Notes under the pieces: generated by a model
The model's database searches: none
The model's input: the letters and a program-made list of their open reading frames with translations, nothing else
What the model was told of the DNA's origin: nothing
NCBI RefSeq assembly: GCF_042684265.1
Contig: NZ_JBHULB010000005.1
Span: 189,307-253,306 of the forward strand
Direction: 5' to 3'
Length of the DNA: 64,000 nt
Source of the DNA: Croceitalea marina
GTDB taxonomy: Bacteria > Bacteroidota > Bacteroidia > Flavobacteriales > Flavobacteriaceae
Part shown: positions 17,493 through 26,812 of the stretch, one piece after another
How the letters are laid out: every line of letters begins with the position of its first letter
Numbering within the stretch: position 1 is the stretch's first letter
Translations under genes and position numbers: made by a program

Positions 17493-17546
17493 TTACCTCG
17501 CCTGAGCGTGTATTACGATATGATGATGTACATTGCTTGTCTTCAT
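17493..17546 (-). CDS. hisL: his operon leader peptide MKTSNVHHHIVIHAQAR
   Basis: A 17-codon ORF with ATG at 17546 and TAA at 17493-17495. Four of its 17 residues are His, three in a row (HHH at residues 7-9 and His13). It precedes a strong intrinsic terminator and hisG, the standard layout of an amino-acid attenuator: ribosome stalling at His codons when charged tRNA-His is scarce should prevent terminator formation. A weak TAATTTTA -7-like element lies just upstream (minus strand, about 17552-17559). Confidence 0.88.
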   Translation of the reverse strand: MKTSNVHHHIVIHAQAR

Positions 17547-17591
17547 TATGCGGTAAAATTAAAACTTAATTTTAAGACAAAAAAGCAAATT

Positions 17592-18407
17592 TTAGTTATT
17601 TCCTAAAATTAGCGGTAAACCAGAATCTCCAGACCCTACAATGACCACTTTTGCATTTGGTGATTTTGAAAGTTCTAAAGTAGCATCTATACCTTTGTCT
17701 TGAAGAATTTTATCGGTTAATGAAGCACTTAAGATACGGTTAGCATCAGCTTTACCTTGGGCCTCAATCGTAACTTTTTCTGCCTCTTTTTTTGCGGTCA
17801 CCAAGCGGAACTCATATTCTAAAGATTCTTGTTCTTGCCTTAATTTACGTTCAATAGCCTCTTTTATTGTATTCGGTAAGGTCACATCTCTAACTAAAAC
17901 CTCATTCAGCTGAACATTTTGCTTATCTAAAATTTTCTTTGTTTCGGCAAAAATCTCATCTTGTATGGCATCTCGCTTACTTGAATACAATTGTTCTGGA
18001 GTGTAACGCCCCACAACGCTTCGTGCAGCACTTCGTATCGCAGGCTTAATTACTCGATCCAAATAATTTTCTCCTAAATTTTGATGTAAAAACCCTAACT
18101 CCTTATCAACCGGTTGATACCAGGCTGAGGCATCAATTTGAATTTCTAATCCGTTTGAAGAAAGCACCTTCATTTTCTCAAATAACTCTTGTTGTCTTAC
18201 TTCGTAAACATACACCTTGTTCCAAGGTGCTACAATGTGAAATCCTTCTCCTAAAGGTGGTTTGTCAGTAACTACACCACCGCCAAAAGTTTTGTATAGT
18301 ACTCCAGCTTCACCAGAGCCTATGGTGACCGCCGATTTAGAAATTAGAATAATTAATAAAATAATAATGAAAACCGCGGGTAAGGCAATTTTTGGTAATC
18401 TATCCAT
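17592..18407 (-). CDS. Prohibitin-family SPFH/Band 7 membrane protein
   Basis: A 271-residue protein with one N-terminal membrane anchor (LPAVFIIILLIILISKS). An SPFH domain follows (EAGVLYKTFGGG, LGEGFHIVAPWNKVYVYEVR, NGLEIQIDASAWYQ), then a long charged helix around residues 190-225 (RQEQESLEYEFRLVTAKKEAEK). It is a bacterial prohibitin homologue. Family members form large membrane-bound rings that organise membrane proteases or lipid domains. The C-terminal VIVGSGDSGLPLIL is typical of the flavobacterial form. It starts 12 bases after the upstream VWA membrane protein gene. Confidence 0.88.
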   Translation of the reverse strand: MDRLPKIALPAVFIIILLIILISKSAVTIGSGEAGVLYKTFGGGVVTDKPPLGEGFHIVAPWNKVYVYEVRQQELFEKMKVLSSNGLEIQIDASAWYQPVDKELGFLHQNLGENYLDRVIKPAIRSAARSVVGRYTPEQLYSSKRDAIQDEIFAETKKILDKQNVQLNEVLVRDVTLPNTIKEAIERKLRQEQESLEYEFRLVTAKKEAEKVTIEAQGKADANRILSASLTDKILQDKGIDATLELSKSPNAKVVIVGSGDSGLPLILGNN

Positions 18408-18419
18408 GTGTTCTTGTTT

Positions 18420-20450
18420 TTATAATAATCCGTTATACTTTCTTATCATCCATTCCGCTGCTAAGGCTAGTACCATTAGTGCCAACAAATAGCGAAAATC
18501 GATTAAAGATACTACATTTCGATTGCTTTTTTGAACAGGTTTAAATCTATTGTCTTTAGTTAAATCTTCTATGAGCGAACCAATTTGATCAGGGAAATAC
18601 AATCGACCACCAGTTCGTTCAGCAAAGCGATCAAGTTTTTGATAATCAGCGGCTAAAAATTGATCTTCTAGATTAAAATCAAGAATTGTAAACTGTCCGG
18701 ATTTTGATAAATTTTCTTCGGCGACGGAAACAGAGAATTGATAATTACCCGATGTTAGACCATCTAAACTTACATCATACTTATTTCCATTGAGCAACAT
18801 TGGAAACTCCCTAGAAAAACCGGAATCTTTTTGGGTCAGTTTCAAATTGAGACTGGCGTTAGGGTCAAAAGTATAGGAGTTATCAAAATAAGAGCCAGAT
18901 ATCTTTGCATTGGTACTACCATCATACAGGTTTTCATAGCTGATAGACAATCTGCTTTTTTGTTTTACATCGGACAAGTAAAATATTAACTTGCCCATAA
19001 AATCGTCAAAGGTTTTAAAACTCCTATCATTTCTATAGGTCTGCACACGCCATTTCCAAATATTCTCTCCGAAAAGAACTGCTTCCCTAGCCTGATCTTC
19101 GCTGGTCACTAATAATAATGGGGAATTCAAATCAACTCCCTTAATACGTTGATTGGCTATGGCTTCGTAAGGCTTTGTAATAATTAAGTCCCCCAATTCA
19201 CTGTCTAAAGGTGGATACGTGTCAAATGCCAATTCAGAAATATCATAAATGGAGAATGCGGCATTTTTTACAGGACGTATTTCTTCTTTTTGATTATAAC
19301 TATCTTTTGAAAAACTAGTTTGAATTTTGTTTAAAAAATTCCAATCGGTTTTACTACCTGTAATGGTAAATAAACCCGCCCCACGCTTTTCAATAAAATC
19401 ATATACGGGCTTAAAACTTGAATTTGGTTGATATAGTACAAACACATCATTATTCTCAAGTATATTGATACTGCTATTGGGTTTTATAACCTTTACTTCG
19501 CGTTGTTCATTGGCTTCAATAGCTTTTTTTAATGCCCCGATATCTGGATGTGAAATAGAACTTACCAAGGCAATGTTGGTTTTCTCATCGATAACTTCCA
19601 ATGCAATTTCTTTGCTATTATTGATGGTGTTTTTTTCATTTTCCAATGCATCTATACGTATACTTAAATTTTTCACACCAACACTGTTGGCCTCTAATAC
19701 GGTCTCTATTCTAGCACTAGTCTTGTTCTTATTAAAATTAATTGGCTGTTTAAAAACTAGTTTTCCATTTAGATAAATTTTAGCATTAGAACTTACCGAA
19801 CGACTGCCTGAATATGAAATACTTGTTTCAATTGGGAATTTATTTCTAAGGAAAGCGTATTTATTGGCATTCACACGATCAACCTTCAAATCTTCGTAAG
19901 CGGTTGTATCACCTACGACAATAGGAAAAACATGAATTCTCTCATCCAATTTAAGAAACTCATAGTCTAAACCTAAAGTCTGATTACCATCTGTCAATAA
20001 CACTAGAGCACTGCTAGCGTCTCCATAAATCTCATTTAAACTGTTTAAAGTTTCTGAAATGTTAGTTGTTTTATCTTCAAAAGTCAAAGAGTCGCCTTCA
20101 ATGATCCGATTTCCTAATAAGTAAGAACTACTATTGAAATTGTTCAACGGAGCTTCATTGGCCTTTAATTGGGTAATACTATTAGATATAAGCTCAGTGC
20201 CTTCAAGAGTTTTTATTGAAGAAGAGTTATCTGCAACAACTATTAGGTTTGCTTTTTCAATGCTATACTCCTCTTTTATGAATTTAGGATTAATTAGCAA
20301 TAGAAAACCAGAGAATAAAACCACAAAACGCAAAAAGCCAAGTACAATTTGAAGTTTTCCCTTTTTGCCCCGGTAGAAATATTGAAATAATACCAGACAT
20401 AACGAGACTATCGCGGCAAGTAAAATCAATAATACCGTAACAGTCTTCAT
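18420..20450 (-). CDS. Large membrane-anchored VWA-type protein
   Basis: A 676-residue protein with two N-terminal membrane segments (VTVLLILLAAIVSLCLVLF and FLRFVVLFSGFLLLI). A VWA-like domain follows (NLIVVADNSSSI, with VLLTDGNQTLG as the later strand), then extracytoplasmic beta-rich modules with a glutamine-amidotransferase-like segment (about 290-400). A C-terminal membrane helix (YLLALMVLALAAEWMIRKY) closes it. DNSSS fits a MIDAS. The layout resembles BatA/BatB-related membrane proteins and conserved Bacteroidota proteins of unknown function. It probably forms a unit with the downstream prohibitin gene. Confidence 0.75.
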   Translation of the reverse strand: MKTVTVLLILLAAIVSLCLVLFQYFYRGKKGKLQIVLGFLRFVVLFSGFLLLINPKFIKEEYSIEKANLIVVADNSSSIKTLEGTELISNSITQLKANEAPLNNFNSSSYLLGNRIIEGDSLTFEDKTTNISETLNSLNEIYGDASSALVLLTDGNQTLGLDYEFLKLDERIHVFPIVVGDTTAYEDLKVDRVNANKYAFLRNKFPIETSISYSGSRSVSSNAKIYLNGKLVFKQPINFNKNKTSARIETVLEANSVGVKNLSIRIDALENEKNTINNSKEIALEVIDEKTNIALVSSISHPDIGALKKAIEANEQREVKVIKPNSSINILENNDVFVLYQPNSSFKPVYDFIEKRGAGLFTITGSKTDWNFLNKIQTSFSKDSYNQKEEIRPVKNAAFSIYDISELAFDTYPPLDSELGDLIITKPYEAIANQRIKGVDLNSPLLLVTSEDQAREAVLFGENIWKWRVQTYRNDRSFKTFDDFMGKLIFYLSDVKQKSRLSISYENLYDGSTNAKISGSYFDNSYTFDPNASLNLKLTQKDSGFSREFPMLLNGNKYDVSLDGLTSGNYQFSVSVAEENLSKSGQFTILDFNLEDQFLAADYQKLDRFAERTGGRLYFPDQIGSLIEDLTKDNRFKPVQKSNRNVVSLIDFRYLLALMVLALAAEWMIRKYNGLL

Positions 20451-20477
20451 TATTCAATATTAAATTTGAAAAGTACC

Positions 20478-21224
20478 TTAGGTAAGCATACCGCCATCTA
20501 CATTTAAAACTTGGCCTGTCACATATGCCGACAAATCAGAAGCTAAAAATAGGCAGGCATTGGCCACGTCTTCTGGAGAACCGCCTCTTTTTAACGGAAT
20601 AGCATCGCGCCAACCTTGAACTGTTTTTTCATCCAGCTTATCGGTCATCTCCGTTTCGATAAACCCTGGAGCGATGGCATTGCAACGAATATTTCTTGAA
20701 CCAAGTTCTAAGGCCACTGATTTCGTGAAACCGATCATACCGGCTTTAGAAGCCGCATAGTTGGTCTGGCCAGCGTTGCCCTTTACCCCCACTACACTAC
20801 TCATATTTATAATAGAACCTTTACGCTGTTTTAAAAGGGTACGTTGTACAGCCTTAGTCATGTTAAATACAGATTTTAAGTTGATTTCGATTACGGTATC
20901 AAAATCATCTTCACCCATACGCATCAGTAAATTATCTTTTGTAATTCCTGCATTATTAATCAGTACATCTATTCCGCCAAAATCATCCAAAACAGCAGCA
21001 ACCAGCTTTTCTGAATCTTCAAAACTTGCCGCGTTACTTTTATATGCCTTGGCTTTAACCCCAGCACCAGAAAGCTCTTTTTCCAAGGCTAAAGCTGGGG
21101 CTTCACTTGAACTATAGGTAAAGGCAACATTGGCCCCATGTTCTGCAAAGACTTTTGCAATTCCCATCCCAATTCCTCGGCTCGCACCAGTAATAATAAC
21201 ATTCTTGTCTTGTAAGAGTTTCAT
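20478..21224 (-). CDS. fabG: FabG: 3-oxoacyl-[acyl-carrier-protein] reductase
   Basis: A 248-residue short-chain dehydrogenase that reduces 3-oxoacyl-ACP with NADPH in fatty-acid elongation. It has the cofactor motif TGASRGIGMG, the NNAG motif, and catalytic Ser/Tyr/Lys in MSSVVG and YAASKAG. The C-terminal end VTGQVLNVDGGM is characteristic of FabG. It stands between a terminator (after the M16 gene) and the VWA gene, so it probably has its own promoter and reads into the VWA gene 27 bases on. Confidence 0.93.
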   Translation of the reverse strand: MKLLQDKNVIITGASRGIGMGIAKVFAEHGANVAFTYSSSEAPALALEKELSGAGVKAKAYKSNAASFEDSEKLVAAVLDDFGGIDVLINNAGITKDNLLMRMGEDDFDTVIEINLKSVFNMTKAVQRTLLKQRKGSIINMSSVVGVKGNAGQTNYAASKAGMIGFTKSVALELGSRNIRCNAIAPGFIETEMTDKLDEKTVQGWRDAIPLKRGGSPEDVANACLFLASDLSAYVTGQVLNVDGGMLT

Positions 21225-21260
21225 ATACGTAAGCTATTAGATAACAAATATAAAAATATA

Positions 21261-21285
21261 AGAACCCTGCAAAAAGCAGGGTTCT
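21261..21285 (-). terminator. Intrinsic terminator downstream of the M16 protease gene
   Basis: AGAACCCTGC-AAAAA-GCAGGGTTCT is a perfect 10-pair hairpin with a 5-base loop. On the minus strand it is followed by TATATTTTTATATTT, giving a U-rich tail. It separates the M16 protease gene from fabG. Confidence 0.75.
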
Positions 21286-21309
21286 ATTTATTTTAAACGA
21301 TATTACAAA

Positions 21310-24270
21310 TTAATCTTTAATGGGCATTGGCGTTTCATAGTTGAATAAATAATCTACATCCAATTCTTGTACCTCACCCAATTTGGCCAATGCTTTGACA
21401 TCTACATCATTTTTATTGCCTACAACCATTACATCGTAGGTTCCATTCTTGATATTTTCATTAAAAAAGGTAGACAAATCTGCAAGTGTCATATTTTTAA
21501 TACTGTTATATATCTCTTCCTTATTATTCTCGGTAATTCCTCTTTTCTTCATTCTTTCAAAACTCCAAAAGATATTTGCTTTGTCCGTTCTTTCTGCAGC
21601 CAATTTCTTCAATGTAGCTTCTTTGGCCGAATTAAAATTATCTTCTGCTTCTGGCATATTGTTCATTAATTCCAACATTGATTCAACCGCTTGATTCAAT
21701 TTATTGGCCTGTGTGCCAATATAGGCGTAAGTATAATTAGGGTCACCTGCTTTTGACGCATTACTATAACTGGCAAACGCAGAATAAGCCAAAGATTTTG
21801 ATTCTCTCAACTCTTGAAAAACAATTGAAGAAAGACCACTACCAAAATACGTATTAAACAAACGTGAGACAGCCATATGCTTGGGGTCAAAAGTATCCCC
21901 TTTGGATAAAAATAATAACTCTGCCTGTACCATATCGTAATTCACAAAATAGACGTTGTCACCTGTCTCTTTATGGACATATTCTTTTAGTTCTGGATAT
22001 GGTTTTATTTCGCCTACTTTATGATTATTGGCTATTGCAGATTTTGCCTGCTCCAAATCTTTACCGTAATAGAAAAAGCGATGGTTATAATTCTTTAAGT
22101 CTTTTACAACATTAACAAGCTCTTCAGGATTCATTGCTTTTAGCTCGGCGATAGTAAAAATATCTCTCAGACGAGAATTTTCTCCATAAACGCCATAACT
22201 ATACAATCCATTCCAAAGTATTTGACCCTTATCCGTCTTTGTGTCCTCACGAGATTTTGCTATTGATAAGACATATTTATCATATGTTTCTTGATTAGAC
22301 TTAGCATTGTCCCACAGGCCTTCAAGTAACGATAAACCCTTGTCTAAATTTTCTCTAAGCCCTCTCAAATAAAGTATAGTCTGATCATTTCTAGCAGTGA
22401 CACCGTAATCAACCCCAAGCTTATAGAACTCTTGGCTAACTTCATCTGGAGTCATGGTATCCGTACCCAAATATTTCAGGTAGTTAACGGCTAAGCTTAA
22501 TTTTTTATCATGATCACTGCCCATATCAAATATGATGTTCATCTCCATCAAATCGTTAAGCTTATTAGGAACATAAGCAAGCTCTTGCCCACCATCTAAA
22601 TCAACGGTTTCAATAGCTTCTTGATAGTTTATAAAACTAGGCTTGAGCCCAGGAGTTTCCATCTTTTCAAAATTGGCAACAAAGGCTGATTTTTTATCCC
22701 TATTCAATTCAATAGGGGTAATACCAGGGTTTTCAACCTTCACCAAATCTTTCACCTCCCCTTGTCTTTTATAAACTGCAACGTAATTATCGGCGTAATA
22801 TGAATTTGCGAAATCAACAAGCTCTTGCTTAGAAACTTTTTTCATCTTATCAAACATGCTAATTCTATCTTTCCAATCTTGAAAGTGAACAAACGCATTT
22901 ACATAATCATAGGCAACATTAGATGCATTTTCATAATTACGCATTTGACTTAGTTTTAAATCATTTATCACCGCATCAATAAGCCATTCTTCAAAGTTTC
23001 CTTTTTTAATTTCATCTATTTGACCTAAGATTAGGTCTTTTACCTCTTCTAAAGTCTGGCCAGATTTTGGGTTGCCATAAAAAATATGCATCCCATAGTC
23101 GTTCAAAAACTGCGTGTACGAGCCCGCGCCCTGAACTAATTGTTTTTTATTCAAGTTTAAATCGATAAGACCTGCCGTAGAATTATTGAGGATCATATCA
23201 ATAAGATTTACTTTTATTTCATCCTCGCTTCCCATTGCTTTCCCTCTAAAAGCAATATTTACTCTTTCATTTTCAGGACCAAAAACTTCGCGTTCAACTA
23301 TACCTTGCAGTGGGTCTTCCGTTGGGCGCTCTGGGTGGTTGACTTCTTTATATTCAAACTTGCCAAAAGTGTCATTTACCTTTTTTATAGTATCGTCAAA
23401 ATCAATATCACCCACTAAAATAATAGCCATATTGTTAGGCACGTAATACTTGTTGAAATAGTCATGAATGGCCACCATTGAAGGATTTTTTAGATGCTCT
23501 GAAACACCAATAGTTGTTTGCTGACCATAGGGGTGCTTTGGAAACAAGGCGTCATTCATAGCATAAGCAGCTCTTCTAAAATCGCTGTCTTGACCTCTAT
23601 TAAATTCCTCATATACTGCTTCTAGCTCCGTATGGAATATTCTTAAAACTAATTGACTAAAACGTTCACTTTCAACATGTAACCATTTGTCTAGGCCATT
23701 ACTTGGAATTTTATTCACATACACGGTCTCTTCATGCCATGTCCACGCATTAGTGCCTTCTGCCCCGAGAGAACTTACCATTTTATCATATTCATTGGCA
23801 ATCGATAGTTTTGAGGCTGCATTAGAAACTTCATCGATTTGTTTGTATATAGCTTTCTTTTTATCAGAATCACCCTCTGCTTTATGCATTTCATACAAAT
23901 TGGATATAGAATCTAATAACACCTTTTCTGATTCCCAATCTTGGGTACCTATCTCATCGGTACCTTTAAAGACCATGTGCTCCAAATAATGCGCAAGACC
24001 TGTGTTGTCAGCCGGATCATAAACAGACCCTGCCCTAACGGGAATAAAGGTTTGAATTTTTGGCTCTGCTTTATTTTGACTTAAATAGACCTTTAAACCA
24101 TTTTCTAAAGTATAAAGTCGTAAGCCCGTTGGGTCATTTGAAACAGATTCATAGGTAAAGCCATTTTCATCTGTATTTGTTGTTACTTCAAATGTGTCTT
24201 CTGCAGTCGGTTTTTTGCAACCTGCTAACACTAACAGTAATAATGTAGTAAATAAGAATGTTTTTTTCAT
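21310..24270 (-). CDS. M16-family zinc metallopeptidase lipoprotein
   Basis: A 986-residue two-module insulinase-family protease. The lipobox LAGC (Cys18) predicts a lipoprotein. The inverted zinc motif HYLEH (His94, Glu97, His98) plus the downstream Glu in ELEAVYEEFNRG supply the active site. The C-terminal half is a second pair of M16 domains containing the substrate-binding R/Y-type region (ESKSLAYSAFASY) and lacks a zinc motif, as usual. It is expected to degrade peptides in the periplasm or at the outer membrane. Bounded by terminators on both sides, it is probably transcribed alone. Confidence 0.92.
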   Translation of the reverse strand: MKKTFLFTTLLLLVLAGCKKPTAEDTFEVTTNTDENGFTYESVSNDPTGLRLYTLENGLKVYLSQNKAEPKIQTFIPVRAGSVYDPADNTGLAHYLEHMVFKGTDEIGTQDWESEKVLLDSISNLYEMHKAEGDSDKKKAIYKQIDEVSNAASKLSIANEYDKMVSSLGAEGTNAWTWHEETVYVNKIPSNGLDKWLHVESERFSQLVLRIFHTELEAVYEEFNRGQDSDFRRAAYAMNDALFPKHPYGQQTTIGVSEHLKNPSMVAIHDYFNKYYVPNNMAIILVGDIDFDDTIKKVNDTFGKFEYKEVNHPERPTEDPLQGIVEREVFGPENERVNIAFRGKAMGSEDEIKVNLIDMILNNSTAGLIDLNLNKKQLVQGAGSYTQFLNDYGMHIFYGNPKSGQTLEEVKDLILGQIDEIKKGNFEEWLIDAVINDLKLSQMRNYENASNVAYDYVNAFVHFQDWKDRISMFDKMKKVSKQELVDFANSYYADNYVAVYKRQGEVKDLVKVENPGITPIELNRDKKSAFVANFEKMETPGLKPSFINYQEAIETVDLDGGQELAYVPNKLNDLMEMNIIFDMGSDHDKKLSLAVNYLKYLGTDTMTPDEVSQEFYKLGVDYGVTARNDQTILYLRGLRENLDKGLSLLEGLWDNAKSNQETYDKYVLSIAKSREDTKTDKGQILWNGLYSYGVYGENSRLRDIFTIAELKAMNPEELVNVVKDLKNYNHRFFYYGKDLEQAKSAIANNHKVGEIKPYPELKEYVHKETGDNVYFVNYDMVQAELLFLSKGDTFDPKHMAVSRLFNTYFGSGLSSIVFQELRESKSLAYSAFASYSNASKAGDPNYTYAYIGTQANKLNQAVESMLELMNNMPEAEDNFNSAKEATLKKLAAERTDKANIFWSFERMKKRGITENNKEEIYNSIKNMTLADLSTFFNENIKNGTYDVMVVGNKNDVDVKALAKLGEVQELDVDYLFNYETPMPIKD

Positions 24271-24297
24271 TTTCCGTTTTTTGATTAGTCATAAAAA

Positions 24298-24325
24298 AAC
24301 CATCAATTGAAAACAACTAATGGTT
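24298..24325 (-). terminator. Intrinsic terminator downstream of sucD
   Basis: On the minus strand AACCATTAGTTG-TTTT-CAATTGATGGTT forms a 12-pair stem with two G-U pairs, followed by seven T residues. It lies between the sucD stop and the M16 protease start. Confidence 0.82.
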
Positions 24326-24363
24326 CACTGTAACAAAATATGTAGACTTAGCGAATACTACAA

Positions 24364-25236
24364 CTACATTACCACTTCTTTAACTTTTTTACCTATTTCA
24401 GCGGGCGAATCAACAACGTGAATACCGCATTCTGACATAATTTTTTTCTTAGCCTGAGCCGTATCATCACTGCCTCCGACTATAGCACCAGCATGACCCA
24501 TAGTACGGCCCGCGGGAGCTGTTTCACCTGCAATAAAACCAACAACGGGTTTTTTACTGCCACTCTCTTTATACCAATGTGCGGCATCGGCCTCTAATTG
24601 ACCTCCAATTTCACCAATCATAACAACACAGTCCGTTTCGGGGTCATTGATCAGCATTTCAACAGCTTCTTTGGTCGTTGTACCTATTATTGGGTCTCCA
24701 CCAATACCTATAGCCGTAGTAATTCCTAATCCCTGACGCACTACTTGATCGGCCGCTTCATACGTTAACGTACCTGATTTTGAAACGATACCGATATTTC
24801 CTTTTTTGAAAACAAAACCTGGCATGATACCTACTTTAGCTTCACCAGGAGTAATAACACCAGGACAGTTAGGACCTACCAAAGTACAGTCCATATTTTT
24901 TATATAGTTATTTGCTTTAACCATATCAGCTACAGGAATACCTTCTGTGATGGTGATGATAACCTTAATTCCCGCATTAGCAGCTTCCATTATTGCATCA
25001 GCCGCGAATGCTGGAGGAACAAAAATAATAGAAGTATCTGCTCCAACTTTTTGCACAGCCTCTTCTACTGTATTGAATACAGGTTTATCCAAATGTGTTT
25101 GACCACCTTTGCCTGGCGTTACACCACCAACGATATTGGTACCATACTCTATCATTTGTTCAGCATGAAAAGTACCTTCGCTGCCTGTAAAACCTTGTAC
25201 GATTATTTTTGAATCCTTATTTACTAAAACACTCAT
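24364..25236 (-). CDS. sucD: SucD: succinyl-CoA ligase, alpha subunit
   Basis: A 290-residue TCA-cycle subunit that forms the phosphohistidine intermediate and binds CoA. Visible are the Rossmann CoA site IVQGFTGSEGTFH, GPNCPGVITP, SKSGTLTYE, and the active-site His in MGHAGAIVGG. The beta subunit gene (sucC) is not adjacent, as is common in Flavobacteriaceae. It lies downstream of the lipid A gene cluster, separated by 65 bases with a possible promoter element. Confidence 0.95.
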   Translation of the reverse strand: MSVLVNKDSKIIVQGFTGSEGTFHAEQMIEYGTNIVGGVTPGKGGQTHLDKPVFNTVEEAVQKVGADTSIIFVPPAFAADAIMEAANAGIKVIITITEGIPVADMVKANNYIKNMDCTLVGPNCPGVITPGEAKVGIMPGFVFKKGNIGIVSKSGTLTYEAADQVVRQGLGITTAIGIGGDPIIGTTTKEAVEMLINDPETDCVVMIGEIGGQLEADAAHWYKESGSKKPVVGFIAGETAPAGRTMGHAGAIVGGSDDTAQAKKKIMSECGIHVVDSPAEIGKKVKEVVM

Positions 25237-25259
25237 AGTTTTTTCTTTGTTAACGTTGA

Positions 25260-25267
25260 CAAAAATA
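25260..25267 (-). promoter_or_regulatory. Candidate -7 element for sucD (TATTTTTG)
   Basis: An exact match to the Bacteroidota -7 consensus TAnnTTTG on the minus strand, 24 bases before the sucD ATG. A TTTG lies 13 bases further upstream, closer than the usual spacing, so only the -7 part is convincing. Confidence 0.4.
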
Positions 25268-25301
25268 GTGGTTTGAAAAGCAAATGAAAAGTAATCATCA
25301 G

Positions 25302-26237
25302 CTATTTATTTTCTAATTTTTTAAGAATTGACGGCATATTTTTAATGGTGGCCAGTTCTTTCATTTTGGCTCTTGCCTCTACCGCAGGGCTCCCAAAATA
25401 GGTTTTGCCACCTTCAAGTGAGTTAGCAACACCAGATTGTGCATAAACTACAACACCTTTACCAATAGTAATTCCGCTTATAACCCCTACTTGACCCCAC
25501 AAGGTAACTTCATCTTCTACGACCACACAACCAGCAATACCGGTATGTGAAGCGATTAGGCATTTTTTGCCTATCACCGTATCATGCCCAATTTGTATTT
25601 GATTGTCAAGTTTACTGCCTTCACCTATTGTTGTATCACCTGTGACTCCCCTGTCTATAGTACAACTAGAACCAATATCTACATTGTTTTCTACGACAAC
25701 CTTACCGCCGGATACCAATTTGTCAAAACCTTCTGGCCGTTTTTTGTAGTAAAAAGCATCAGCCCCTAAAATAGTTCCAGCATGAATGGTTACATTGTCA
25801 CCAATAATACAGTCATCATAAATAGCCACATTGGAATGTATGAGACAATTATTACCAATTTTTACATTGTTTCCAACGAAAGAATTTGGTTGAATTACAG
25901 TATTCTCACCAATTGTTGCCGTCTCGGAAATTGATGCATTAGAGGCTACAAATGGCTTAAAATGTTTAGTAAGTTTATTGAAATCCCTAAACGGATCATC
26001 AGAAATTAAAAGGGCCTTCCCTTTCGGACAATCAACCACCTTATTTATTAAAACAATCGTAGCAGCCGAATTTAGGGCTTTGTCGTAGTATTTGGGATGG
26101 TCTACAAAAACAATGTCGCCTGGTTCGACCACATGAATCTCATTCATCCCTAAAACCTCAAAATCTGAAGCCCCAATAAACTCAGCATCTATTAAACCTG
26201 CAATTTCTTTTAAGGTATACGGTTTTGGAAACTTCAT
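25302..26237 (-). CDS. Second LpxD-like N-acyltransferase
   Basis: A 311-residue left-handed beta-helix acyltransferase with an N-terminal LpxD-type uridine-binding domain (VVEPGDIVFVDHPKYYDKAL) and many hexapeptide repeats. The catalytic His position is kept (IQIGHDTVIG). It is paralogous to lpxD at 28993-30024 but about 30 residues shorter, with a diverged N-domain. It sits after efp in a lipid A cluster, so it may acylate a UDP-sugar with a different chain or substrate. This paralogue is recurrent in the family; its substrate is not established. Confidence 0.82.
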   Translation of the reverse strand: MKFPKPYTLKEIAGLIDAEFIGASDFEVLGMNEIHVVEPGDIVFVDHPKYYDKALNSAATIVLINKVVDCPKGKALLISDDPFRDFNKLTKHFKPFVASNASISETATIGENTVIQPNSFVGNNVKIGNNCLIHSNVAIYDDCIIGDNVTIHAGTILGADAFYYKKRPEGFDKLVSGGKVVVENNVDIGSSCTIDRGVTGDTTIGEGSKLDNQIQIGHDTVIGKKCLIASHTGIAGCVVVEDEVTLWGQVGVISGITIGKGVVVYAQSGVANSLEGGKTYFGSPAVEARAKMKELATIKNMPSILKKLENK

Positions 26238-26243
26238 TCAGAT

Positions 26244-26810
26244 TTATTCTTTTACCCGCTCTAAATAAGCTCCTTTTTCGGTATCAATCTTAATTTTATC
26301 ACCTTCGTTGATGAAAAGTGGCACATTAATTCGTGCTCCTGTTTCTACTACAGCTGGTTTGGTGGCATTTGTAGCCGTATTACCTTTTACACCAGGTTCT
26401 GATTGGGTTACCTCTAAAATAACACTTGCAGGCATTTCTACAGAAAGTGGCATGCTGTCTTCGGTATTGAACAAAACCTTGACCACTTCCCCTTCTTTCA
26501 ATAAATCAGGTGCATCTAAAGTTTCTCTTTGAAGCGTTATTTGATTATAATCATCTGTATTCATGAAATGATAAGTATCACCCTCTGGATACAAATATTG
26601 GTAGGATCGCGTTTCAACACGAACATCGTCAATTTTATGCCCTGCGGAAAAAGTGTTGTCAATAACCTTGCCGGTCGTAACGCTTTTTAGCTTTGTTCGC
26701 ACAAAAGCCGGTCCTTTACCAGGCTTCACATGTAAAAACTCAATAATTTTAAAAATATCATGATTGTATTTGATACACAACCCTTTTCTAATATCTGATG
26801 TACTTGCCAT
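26244..26810 (-). CDS. efp: EF-P: translation elongation factor P
   Basis: A 188-residue factor that relieves ribosome stalling at polyproline. It has the usual three OB/KOW-like domains: domain I with VKPGKGPAFVR, in which Lys32 is at the tip normally modified, domain II with GDTYHFMNTDDYNQI, and domain III ending INVPLFINEGDKIKIDTE. It lies between lpxA (gap of 2 bases) and the second lpxD-like gene (gap of 6), so it is co-transcribed with lipid A genes. Confidence 0.96.
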   Translation of the reverse strand: MASTSDIRKGLCIKYNHDIFKIIEFLHVKPGKGPAFVRTKLKSVTTGKVIDNTFSAGHKIDDVRVETRSYQYLYPEGDTYHFMNTDDYNQITLQRETLDAPDLLKEGEVVKVLFNTEDSMPLSVEMPASVILEVTQSEPGVKGNTATNATKPAVVETGARINVPLFINEGDKIKIDTEKGAYLERVKE

Positions 26811-26812
26811 AA

